Shown here in pieces: positions 24,272-35,704 of a stretch of 64,000 nt of DNA. The position numbers and the translations under genes are program-made. This stretch comes from Monomorium pharaonis (lineage: Eukaryota > Arthropoda > Insecta > Hymenoptera > Formicidae), in assembly GCF_013373865.1 (NCBI RefSeq), contig NC_050472.1:3038001-3102000 (forward strand). The letters run 5' to 3'. Every line of letters starts with the position of its first letter. Positions within the stretch are counted from its first letter, which is position 1. The notes beneath the pieces were generated by a model, which searched no databases, was not told where the DNA came from, and saw nothing but the letters and a program-made list of their open reading frames with translations.

Positions 24272-27200
24272 CGCAGTCGATATACAACAAGTTATGATTA
24301 CAACCGCGTGCACGGACGTCAATTTTAACAAACGCTGAAGTGCGGCGCTTCTTGCGGTAATGTAAACGTGCAGAATAAACACGATTCAACGAGGTTAACG
24401 GCACCCGCCTCCTGTATATGTTTGCTTCTCGGCCATGCTCGCTTGACCAAACCGAGACAAAGACGGGGATGTAACGCGAACAAAAGGAATTCGGGACAAA
24501 GGGGAATTACATTCGCGTCTCTAATGCGCCTGGCAAAATTCATGAACCGCCGAGTATGCTAATCTTTTCCCCCCGCGGGCATTTTCAGCTGGTTTTAATA
24601 ACGATACGATTATCCCTCGTGGTTCTCGGGGGTGGCCCGATTATCAGCCTCGTAATCCCTGCGACGATGTAACAAACTCTTGATTGACTTTGATCCTTTA
24701 TCGTCTATTATTGCGCGGCATAAATTGTAATTTCAGAGATAAATTTTGTAATTGCATTGAGTTGAAAAAAGAAATTTGCGAGAATTGTGAATGTTTAATC
24801 AGAATTAACACACACATCCTGTTTCGACGCTCGATAGTCGCAACTCAAAAAGTTTCGGAGACCAGAATCGAGTTATCGTAAATTTACGCATGCAATCGCC
24901 TGATATAACACTTAGAATTATTGCATTCGGGGATACCTGCATTTGCTTCGAGCATTCAATGAAGAGCATACAGTACCTACACGCGTGTGTGCACGCGAAT
25001 GCACACGTATCCACAACGGGCTGCAGTCACGGGCTGACGGTCGACCGCGCCACCATCTAATCGAGAACCCAATGTATCCCTTTGTTTTGACTGATCGCCA
25101 TCGGACCATGGCCCTCGCTGCTCCCTTTTGGTCAAGCAGATTCCCCCCGTGGTTTTCTGCGTGGTTTCCCCGGTTGCGATTCTCGTCATTTTATTGTGCC
25201 ACCTTCAGAAATTCGACGACGACTCTCAGAGACTATTTGTCAGGTGTCAACGTCGATCGATCATGATAGAAGGCTGACAGAAGGCGATTTTTCTCACATA
25301 CTGTTACGTTTATACACAACGTGTCGCGAACGTTATAGTACGCAACATAGAATTAATCTTTTAGGTGAATACGATTGTGGAGAAAAGATATCGCGAGAGT
25401 GCGATATAGAGAAATGGATAGAAAACGCATTAGCTCTTTGATGTTCGATTACATTCGATATGAATAATGTTTATTGTCTGTGGCGAATGCTACATCTGCC
25501 GATTTGTAACGATCGCCCATAGCCATTAAAATGCATTTTTAAAATACGAACCGGGAGGGCGAATAGCACTTAGCGCACATCCGGATAAAATACTGCCGCC
25601 CCGCCGATAATCTAATATCAAACATCAACGTTGGGAAGCGGTCTCTCTACGCTCGTCGAACTCAATTCTATACGCGCATCAAACTTCGTCAAATTGCCTA
25701 CGAAGCTTTCCGTTGCTGTGGGGCGCGTAATGCCAAATTGCAGCGCATTCGATGAATTAATTTCAAGTAATAATTTACATTAATGCTCTCAAATAAAATT
25801 AATCATTAATTGTTTTTGATTTCGCTCTTTTTGAAAAGAAGCATTTCGCATAAAAAGTTCGGAGGAATAACTCGGACTGGAGCTTGGTGTTCGTTGTAAT
25901 TCTGCACAGCGTGTTGTTTGGGTGAGGTCTTCGTGCGGCAGGCACGCGTTATGCGTCGTGACATCATGACCTGAACCATGACAAAGTCAAGTATTAGGCG
26001 CGACCGAATGCAATTAATCTCTGCGAAACGTCGGCGATTATTACGACGCGTGCCGCAGATTCATATCTTTGCTTCAGCTTCAAAATTATCAAGAGAGTAG
26101 CAGTTATCGAGGAAAATAGTTTTTATGCGATCCATTGCGACAAATACATCTAATTTCAAGCGGCAAACATAAATTATTTATTATAGTATATTTACGGGGG
26201 ACATAATTATTTTTTTAACGATATACTCTCTCTTTTTCTCGTGTTCGAACTCCGTTTGTTGTCGTATTTGCATATTTTAATATTAAATATGCAATTATAT
26301 TATAATTGATTAAATGTTTGAATTTAGTCCTTAGATAAAAAATAAGCAAGAGAAAGAGAACATATAACTCTGGAGTAAATTAAGTAAATTATTAACGTTT
26401 TAAAAATATGGAATATCTATACTTACTTCAAGTTCTCTCTTATGTTCTTTATATTCGAGTGCGCACGATGACGAAAAGAAAATTCTTCTATTACTTATAT
26501 ACGTAATTACTTGAAAGAAAATGAATTAGTATCTATAAAACAATAGGAAAATAGTATTAATGTTTATTTATTTTTATTGCTTTTTTATATTTTTAATATA
26601 TAACGTTTTGCACATTTAAAACCTCTATTTTTCTTTTTTAAAACAAAGGATTTTTCTAAATTACCGAATATATATGCAATTCTCAAAAATGTGCTTATTT
26701 CGTTCGTTTTTACTTACTATAATTATTATTTTGGCGAGACGTTCTTCAATTTCTGGCAGATATATTAATGGAGTTAACAAGATTAACCGCGGACCAGGAG
26801 ATTGTTAAACGAGAGGGTGGACTTGAGGTGACACGAATGGCACATTTTTCTTGTGGCGATGAGAATTAATGGCTGCTACACGCGCAACGACGTGACTCAA
26901 ACAGCCTCTCGCCGTGCGAGCTTCCGCTTTATTTCTTCCGTCGCGTAAAGTTTGTACCGCAGTCTCTCGCAAATTGTTAGCATTTTACTGCACCCTAGCG
27001 CTTTCAGTAACTCTGGTTAAGTATTAATCGTTGAAATTGTGTTTATAGTACCAGTCGCACTCCGAAATACGAATCATCGGTCCATTCATGCATTATTTGT
27101 GAAGAGTTATTTTCCACGAAGCCCTTTTCGACTCTTTTACATAACATGTATTTGTTTTTTAAATATTTTAAATATCATTTATTTAAACATTTAGACATGA

Positions 27201-27439
27201 TTCCATAGGTATGATAATGAATAATAGTCGCGAAAAGTAAAAAATGAGCACAAATAAATTTAGATAAACTTGTCGATATATCAGTATTTGTTATAGATGA
27301 GTATATTATAATATTAAGATAAAATATAATAAAAACTGTAATATTTTAACGTGTCAGGAATTTTTAACACGTTAGAAAAAGAGAGAAAAGAGAAAGATAA
27401 AATGTATAATACAATATTGAATAATATTAAATTAGGAAG

Positions 27440-27463
27440 TATAATTTCGTATATAATTTCGTA
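27440..27463. repeat. 12-bp tandem duplication
   Basis: TATAATTTCGTA occurs twice head to tail without a gap, with a partial third copy (AATATAATTT) after it. It is a small slippage product in AT-rich DNA. Confidence 0.85.
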
Positions 27464-27679
27464 AATATAATTTTTGTCTAAACGTTTATTTGTAGTAATT
27501 ATGTAAATTTTTATGTCTTAATCTCTCTGATAACAGAAATCTTTGCAAACGCGTATAGTTTTATGTATTTGTGGAAACATTCGCGGTGTTTCTCATTGAG
27601 GAGTTTGCAAAGAAGTGTTTACTCCGTGGATTAAAATGGACGGCAACCGTTATTTCATTTCAGAAATAATCCGAGTAAT

Positions 27680-27726
27680 ATTTTTAACAACGAAGTATAT
27701 ATTGTTCACATTTTTAACAACGAAGT
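27680..27726. repeat. 17-bp direct repeat, 30-base period
   Basis: ATTTTTAACAACGAAGT is present at 27680-27696 and again at 27710-27726, with a 13-base spacer. The exact identity implies a recent local duplication or a paired binding site. Confidence 0.85.
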
Positions 27727-28305
27727 TGCAAGATGGTTGATAAAAATTAAGAGAGTAAATTGTATTTAAATTTTACAACTTATTTAGATGTTAAAGGAAG
27801 TTTTATAATTTTTTTCTTTTTTTATCTTAAGCAATTTTTATGGTTGATGCTGAACGATGAATTCTTTTAAAGAAATATATTTAACATTTAAGTAAATCGA
27901 TTTTGGAGCATGACTTGTGTAATTTAAGTCTATAATATTCTGTGCACAACGTCTGATTCTTGTTAGAATCATGGTCTATATTTGAAATTGCACATTATGT
28001 ATCGAAAATATTATTTGCATTAAAAATATTAATTTAATTATGTTGAATTTATTTTGAGAATTTATTTCTGTTTAGTGTACTATCGATATTTGATTTATTG
28101 TGCACTGTAAATTTAAAATATTTCACTTACCAAAGTCTGATGACAACATTTTACTGTTTAAATGTTTAATGATATAAAAGTATTGACATTTTTAAATGTA
28201 GGTTTTTCAAGAAAAATATCTTATTTAAAAAATCATTAAGCTCTTCTCTACAGTGTTATTAAAACCTTGTTACTGAAAATAGTAATACTATAAATGTAAT
28301 AGTAT

Positions 28306-28322
28306 TATATATATATATATAT
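28306..28322. repeat. (AT)n run
   Basis: A perfect AT alternation inside the AT-rich desert, followed by ATTATATCGATATATCGA, which is itself nearly self-complementary. Confidence 0.9.
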
Positions 28323-29189
28323 TATATCGATATATCGAAATATTAATCCGTTGATTTTTTTAAACTGTTTTTGTCGTTAAACAATAAATATATTTCCTTT
28401 CTTTTCGTAATATTTTTATGAGTTTTTATTTTTCTACTGATCGGATAATAACAATTGACTTGTCTCAAATCAAACATTTTATCTAGTTTGAAGAATTCGA
28501 ATCATCAAAGCTGCTGTATCTGACGCTTTTTATTATCCTCTATCATTAAGAATCGTGTCAAATCTTTCAGCATCCATTCTAAGATCTTCCATTCATCTTA
28601 ACTCGCTATCCTTCCGCAATCTCCACGCCCATCTGAGTTCGCACTTTGCATACATTCGTGGGGAGTCCTTCCTCACATCCTATTATCCGTTCCTCTCTCC
28701 TCCACCCCCTAAAAACGTCCGAAAGATAGAACGAAGAATTCGCTTCCGCCGAATTTATTTCCTAGGCGACGTATCCGTTACCCTTGCTCGATCTCTTCAC
28801 AGATTCTTCCCCTCGCGAATCACGATCGATTGGTGAACTCGCTCGAAAATGGCATGATCGTTCGAGGCTTAGCATAATTTTGACTCTGGGTTGAAAATGT
28901 TCAGTCAAAGGATAAAGTATAATGATCTTTCCATTTAATATTCACTATCGCTTCTTCATTCAGTTACTCGTGAGCGTGAAATTTTATTTAATAAATGACA
29001 GCAATAACGGAAAACGTGTATTTCTCCAAGCTTTTCGTTAAATAAAGGGGGGGGGAAAGGGTAGTCTATTTAGTCCAATATCTGTTGAGATGCCTGTCGA
29101 CGGGCGGTCGGGTAACGTAACGGGTTCGGGGATGGTTGCGAGAACGTTGAGGAAACGAAAGCTCTCTGTTAGGCGTTAGGGACAAGAGA

Positions 29190-29214
29190 AGAGAGAGGGG
29201 GAGGGGGGGGGGGA
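29190..29214. repeat. purine tract with poly-G
   Basis: GAGAGAGGGGGAGG continues into an eleven-G run. Like the tracts at 2034 and 14491, it joins GA repeats to poly-G on the plus strand. Confidence 0.9.
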
Positions 29215-31373
29215 GTGGTAAGGGCAGAGAAACGGTAGAGTGCGGTTTGGAGCAAACTGAAAACCGATAAACCGGCGATGTCTAGACGAGCCGCGTTTAT
29301 TTATGTAACAATGTCGGGTGCCCACCGACGAGCAACCGCGAACCGCCTGCCTGCGCCGCCGTCCGCTCTTATCGGCGAACTTTTCACGAGGAGTTTTGTG
29401 CGCTTCCTCTCCGCGCCGAGTAGCCCTTTGTGCGGCGCACGTCGTTGCCGCGCCCGGGAAAATCTCAAATGTCTGAACGCGACGTCGTCGCTTGACGGTT
29501 GTTCGCAACGGAGGAATTGTATTCGAGAACTAGTTTTAGGGGGCTCGATCGATCCGGTTAATTAAACTGTCGTTCAAATTTAAGTACTAGGGATCAATTG
29601 CGATTCCGACAAGCACGAATTTCCTCTTTCTAAGAATAGCTGTTCCGAATTGTATACCGAAATTGTATTTCGAGAAATGGAACGATACGTTATTGGCATA
29701 TACGGTAGAAAAATGTTTAGATGATCGTATCATGTAACTAAATGTTTAATGTAGTTGATTTCGGTTATTATGTTGTTCAAGCTACAATTCACTAATTGAG
29801 TTGCTACATAAAAGCTGATAATTATACTGATTGTAATTTAATTATGTTCATCGATATACCCATTAAATTCTGCAAAATGAAATTGCATTTAATACCAAAA
29901 CAATATATTTAAATGCGCATCTCTCGATTGTATACAAGTGAATATTCTAATTATAAACTGATGTGCCTTTTGATATTCTTTTTTTTTTTTTTACTACACA
30001 CTCTAGATTTCTCGTATATTTTTATGTTAGAAGCGGATGAAAAAAAAAAACTTTTTAAATAATATTCCTTGTCTCCCTTTCGCACTGTTTTACGAAGCAA
30101 TTCCACGAGTATAATTACATTTAAAATAACGGTACTACCGCCGTCGTCGGCGCAACCAATGCGGCATTAGGCACGCCGCGGTCCCGCGACGTCAATTCTC
30201 TTTTAATTACGTCGATGTCAAGAACGGGAGAGTGACACACGCGCGCGGATGTCAAAGGAAGGAGATAATTAGAGTGTGTTAATGACTTACACGCGACGCG
30301 GTCATCACCGGCGCGGGCGCGGCGGAGGTATTTGCCTTTGTACGACGCACGTATGAGCGCAAATTACGAAATACGACCGGGGCGCGAACGACGACGGGCG
30401 ATTGTGGGAGAACGAAAGAGAGAAAGAGGGCAAGAAATCTTTATTGAGGCCGTCTGCGGTTTCTCGGTTCTCTTATTGCTCGTGGTTAATGTGACTCACG
30501 GTCGCACGGATTGCACGGCGATGCGAAATATCTCATCGCCTCGCGCGCGCGAGACGATTCTTCCCACCGCGACGTGAATCGCCGCCGGGGCGCGGACACG
30601 AATGACGGCGGCGCGTCCGCCGATGCGAATAAGACCGGTAGAGAAAAACCCCCGTTGTGCGTACCACTACCGCTTTGAATATCATCAAACACAGCCGACC
30701 GGGAGGCGGTCGTCGTAATTCCTCCGTTTGAATTCGCCGCGTCGCGCAGCTTGCGGTCGCGCTCCTTTTTTTTTTTTTTATTCCCCGAGGGAATCTAAAG
30801 ACCCGTGAATTTGTTCGGTAACCTTATTCAATTTTGCGTTACCGAGTCTACAGTACGGAGTAATGCCGCGGCGTGTGCTCCGATAAAGCTCTCTCCAATG
30901 ATCGACGAGTGTCTTACAAATTGCAGCCACGATAAAAAAGGAAGCTCGAATTAATGAAAAGCGTGCTGAGCTTTTCGTAGAAGCTTTTCATCTCTCGCTC
31001 GATCTTTTGCCCTTATCTTTTCTTCGCTCTTTCTCCTCGAAAATACGGGAAATAATTGAATCGACGACGCATGTTTTCTGTTAATTAAGCTTGCAGACTG
31101 CATCCTTCATCTTTTTTTCGCAAGTGCAACAAGTTACGCGCAAGAATACGACGAGATTTACGATATGGTTTGGCATTACTACTGTACTCGTAGCAGCCGC
31201 TGACTCTTTATTATACCGACTCTTCCGTCGGATTGCGCTGTCCGAAAACGACGCGTACTCTCGGCAATTCAAGATCGTTCGCGTGAGAGAAGCTTCGCCG
31301 TCCTGTTGCCCGCGTGTGCCGTTTCGCGCCCTGCGAGGTCACCGTTGCTATCGCGGTCGGCACGTCACATCGT

Positions 31374-31388
31374 GAGAGAGAGAGAGAG
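31374..31388. repeat. (GA)7 run
   Basis: A short GA run in a CpG-rich block. Confidence 0.85.
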
Positions 31389-33683
31389 GATAGCGTCGTT
31401 CCGTTACGTTGGACGCGAAATGGATTTCATTACGTTCCGCTCGGTTAAAGCGGCAAAATATGGAAACGGTCTTCGGAGACCCCGCTAAAGGTAAACTGCT
31501 GTGAATTTATGAATGAGCGAGTCGACACTCTCGCTGCTTCCCGTCGCATCTCTTTCTCTCTCTCGTTCCCTCCTTCTCTCCCCTCCGCATGCCTGATTAA
31601 TTCTTTGAGGTGATGTTATTTAATTGCGAAGGCTGCCGCGCCAACGACAATCAGTGAATACTAAAAAGGTTATTTTACTACCTGCGGCCATCGAGAAGGA
31701 ATTGAATAACGAATGACGAAAGGATATTGCGAATAATGGCATTTATTTGTTTTGTATAAAGACGGATTTAATTAATAATTGGTGAATAAAGCACTCCTCA
31801 TTATTCTTCTTTAATACATAATGATGTAAATATAAATCTCATATCAATTAATATTTATTTAACGGAAGAAGGCCTATGAAAATTCATAATTGGCACTTGT
31901 CGTTAATATTTTAATAATAGTTTGATAATTCGGGAAATTTACGGAAATTCAAGTTACGAAGATAATTCGCATTACTAATGCGGACGCTGAGAGTGAGTTA
32001 TCAAATCTCTACGCAGATTGTCGAACCCAGTTTGCATTTTCATGTAAATCTCGTCGAATGATGCGAAAGGGAGATTAATGCGATTTACTCGGGCTATTAC
32101 TCGAACAACTAATTAAATACTCGGTACATACTCGACGTTAAAGCGCTGACATTTTACGGATCCGTGTAGCTCATTGGTAGCGACGTAATTAATTCATTTG
32201 TAATACATTCGCCGGGTTAATAACTCCATCCAACATTTTATTCATACGCTTCATTACGTCCTCTCTCCTACCGAAGACGGCCTTTGCCTCGCGGAAATGC
32301 GCGGAAGGCAAAGTCTTTGCCGGTTTTCATTTTTTCTCAATTAGAAATTTAATTCCCTCGAATATAATTAATTAATTTCCTTGACAAACCCTTGATTTTG
32401 CTTTGACTTTAATCCAATTTTCAATTTTGACTCAATTTCCGCGTTTCCTGAAATTAAATTTAAACAGTGGCGCCTCTCGCGACAGGCTCTTCTTCCGATT
32501 CACACGGTGCGATTGAAACTCGAGGCATCGGGGCACGTGAAAAATGTCAGTCACCGGGGTTGACCGGAAGGACAGGGTACCGGCACGAAATCTCGTCGGT
32601 GTAATCTAGAAAGGTGGGCCCTTGCCAGTGGCTGCTGCAATCGGGGGCCCGGATACCACTCCACGCGTATACCCGACGTATCCCCGACATAAATTGCGTC
32701 GGGGGCCCTGGCGGTGGCGTCGTCGATTTCGTTCTTTTTGCGCGGTGTCAGTGTGTCGGGGAGAGCCCCTTCTCCTTTCTCTCTTTCCCGGTCTAAAGAT
32801 GCTGGCGGTGGTAGCGGTGCACCATCGCCATTGCATCGCTCGGAACATGCACCGACCGTACGCGCGGCTCGGCCGTTTTCATATTGACGAAACTGGCCTA
32901 GCAACAAGCGAATTTTTCACGCGGGTTGCCCGTTTCTGTTTCACGTGCCGTCACCATTGTGTCACTAGATAAAACGGATATCCGATAGTTCAATAAAAGT
33001 CCACAGCTAAAACGTATTTGATTAATTCGCTCGACTAATGATCTCGACATTTCAAGAGAATCGAATTAATTAAAGAACGGAAGAATAAAATTTAATTATA
33101 TGTACTTATTTTTATTCGCGTTACTTTCTTCGAAATTCGAAATTGCTCCGAAATCAAACGCTGTCGATATATTTCAAGGCTTCTATCGCAGAAGGGAATT
33201 CGAGTCAGAAATTTATGTAGATCTGAAGTGTACTTGAAATTCTTCTTCCTCTCCAAGGAGAGAGTCACCTCTCGCCTCTCGACATTCATCTTCGAATCAA
33301 ACGACACGCGGACAGCCCCGGTATACTCGTAACGGTGTCCTCACGAAAAATAAATAAAACAGAGTACGAGAGAGAGAGCGGCGATGCGCGTGTATACAGC
33401 GTTTGCAAATACTCCCTTTCGAGGGAGCTCTTTGCCGGGAGCCGTCGTCCCCTGGGTCCGTTCTCTCGAAGTCGCCTGCTCCGTCGCGCGGGTACAGCGA
33501 GAGAGCGTATATTTTTCAGGAGTATCGCATTCACGGTGGTACAGGTGGCTCGGGCCTTAAAAATGCAGTAAAGGGAGGGAAGGAGGGTACGTAAGGTCAA
33601 GAGGTGGTTACGAATGGCGGCGGCGGTGGGTTCCTCGAGTGCCAAACGATTCAATGTAGAGACTCTCTTTTACGACCTTCCAG

Positions 33684-33687
<4 letters not shown>

Positions 33688-33742
<55 letters not shown>
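33688..33742. repeat. (CT)27 microsatellite
   Basis: A 55-base perfect CT run, followed by a further stretch of mostly pyrimidine to about 33880. It is the second-longest simple repeat here. Confidence 0.97.
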
Positions 33743-33744
<2 letters not shown>

Positions 33745-33991
33745 CCTCCTCTTTTTTTATCTTTCTCCTTCTTCGGCGTCTCACTTTTCTTGTCGTTCTC
33801 TCTTCGGCTTCACCCTACCTTCCCGAGTCGCACACTTGTATTCCCTTCTTGTGCGATTCTATCTGCGCCACCCAGTTTTCTGGGTCAAGTGTGAAGGAGC
33901 GTTTTCGGCCGAAAAGCATTGATGATTGCCGCCTAAAGCCCAGCGTTTTAGATACGGTCAGCCGGAAACGGCTTCATAAAGAGAAAGGAGA

Positions 33992-34021
33992 ACCAGTCGG
34001 TTTTTTTTTTTTACGACTGGT
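33992..34021. repeat. 8-bp inverted repeat around a T run
   Basis: ACCAGTCG at 33992-33999 and CGACTGGT at 34014-34021 flank a T-rich loop. It would fold as a small hairpin in RNA of either strand. No terminator role is expected in this context. Confidence 0.7.
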
Positions 34022-35684
34022 GTTAATTACATGTGATAGAAAGAAAATGCCGCGTGAAAAGTATTTTATTTCTACCCTTTTTTTTTTAAATCTAATTATA
34101 CATGCTGAGGAACGAATTGTAAAAAAAAAACCCGCGAGATGAGCGCATAATTAGAGTATAATATCAATGTACTATACTCGCGCTCGTTTCACAGTAACTC
34201 GCACGCGGAAATCTTTCTTTGCTTTGAAATTTCGCTTTAACCCACTCCTCTTTAATATCATTTCGGACCTTTCGTTTTAATCTCGCTCCAACACGTTTCT
34301 TTTCAATCTCGCTCCGAGGCTCCTTTCGGCAACATCTCGTCGTCGACGGCGAGAACACGCCTTTTTTCCGGACGCGAGAGCGCTTACACGCTGCAAACGG
34401 GTACAGCGCACGAACTGTGCTTAACTGATTTCGCGGCTGAAGCACTTCTGTTAAAGAGGCAGCTTTAGACATCGCCACCGGCGGCGACGGATGGCGGAAA
34501 AGATGGATAGAGCGAAGGGCTATTCTTTAGTCGCGCGCAAGACGGGAGGGGGGGGGGAGAGGAGCCGGTGTAATAAAAAGAGCAAGCCGCCGAGCGCGAG
34601 CTTGCACGAAGACGAATTGTTCACGGCACCGACACGGTTTTACGGTTTTACCATTAACCCGCTTTTCCGCCTTATTGGCGGCGCCGTCCTGCCCCGAGCA
34701 CTCCGCGGCAAAGTGCCCGCGCGAGTCATTAACAGCGGTCATTCTATTCTCTCCCCCGTTCCTTATTTTCTCAAGCTCGAAAACTACTTCTCGCAAGTGC
34801 ATTCTCATCTTGGAATCAATAGGTACGTGCGCTGACTGATTACACGGTTCTCTCTGGCGTGCCCGACGGACACTTCGCATTCGCACTTGTCATGTCAATC
34901 GCCCACTTTGCCAAAAAATTATGCAGACTTCTTTCTTTCTCTTCTTTTTTTCCCCCCATTCTGTGATATCTCAATTTTCGCGCTGAAATATTCTCGTATA
35001 AATTACATTTAAAAAAAATATCGTAGATGCAACATGCAAATTTATTCGCGTCACTCAGTTGACAGGATCGTGAACGAGACGAGATTCTGAGATCGGAGTG
35101 GTTTATCCGACTTTTTTCGAGTCTCTTTCGGCTATTTAGATATAACTTTTTTCAGGAACCTGTCGCGAAGATTGGACCACCGAATGAAGTCGCATACGCG
35201 GTCCAAAAGGGAATATCTTAATTCGTCCTGTGCTCCTGTCATTTGCATGCCGATTTTACGACGCACCCTCGTCCTTTTTTTGTGACTTTTATGCGTGCGT
35301 GCGCGGCATGTATTCGTGTATCCATGTGACGGTCTCTGCATTCAGACTAAAATAGTCAAAGAATAGTCACTTGTTTTCTAATAAAGAATGGGTTTTTAAA
35401 GATCGTAATATTTATACATAAAATTATAATTATCAATTTATAATTGATATGGAAATCATATTATTAGCAAGAGAAATTTTTTCCTAAATCTTTTTAAACA
35501 GTGCAATTTTAAAGCAATGTTTAGCAAATCTTTAAAAAAGAACAAGTTTTCCGATATATCAATGAAAGAAAATGTAAAAGATTGCGATTATAATTTGGTT
35601 GTGTTTTAAAATTCAGAGACCAATGAAGAGAGAGAAAGAGAACAATCTGATTTGCGACGAAGGGCAAAAGAAAAAGAAAGAAAA

Positions 35685-35704
35685 GAGAGAGAGAGAGAGA
35701 GAGA
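35685..35704. repeat. (GA)10 microsatellite
   Basis: A clean GA run preceded by an A/G-rich stretch from 35660. Confidence 0.93.

Larger units (their letters stand above)
18560..26100. other. non-coding stretch, CpG-rich with simple repeats
   Basis: No supported exon is present. It holds GA, TTTC and CG simple repeats, a 27-base alternating purine-pyrimidine tract near 20000, an 18-bp palindrome at 24254, and a minus-strand 142-codon frame at 21993-22421 of low complexity (Arg/Ser/Glu-rich) that I do not recognise. The blocks at 21100-22700 and 24150-24350 are the most CpG-rich. Confidence 0.55.
26100..28550. other. AT-rich desert
   Basis: The sequence is strongly AT-rich with no exon-like or CpG-rich segment. 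It contains the small hairpin GCATATTT/AAATATGC at 26270-26292, an 8-bp inverted repeat at 27347-27374, a 12-bp tandem duplication at 27440-27463, a 17-bp direct repeat at 27680 and 27710, and an (AT)n run at 28306-28322. It may be decayed transposon sequence. Confidence 0.6.
28560..33680. other. non-coding stretch, CpG-rich islands
   Basis: CpG-rich blocks at about 29080-29560, 30120-30760, 31260-31500 and 32460-32970 alternate with AT-rich spacers. No frame resembles a known protein. A poly-G tract lies at 29203-29213, a poly-T run at 30766-30779 and a GA run at 31374-31388. The block at 32460-32970 is the densest and could be a regulatory element, but nothing in it proves so. Confidence 0.5.

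Noticed and set aside
32159..32231. tRNA-like sequence with an A-box match (TAGCTCATTGG)
   Set aside because: The A box fits the pol III consensus, but the B-box region (GGTTAATAAC) misses key bases, the D stem pairs only in part, only four outer acceptor pairs form and there is no anticodon stem. It is at best a worn relic and may be chance.
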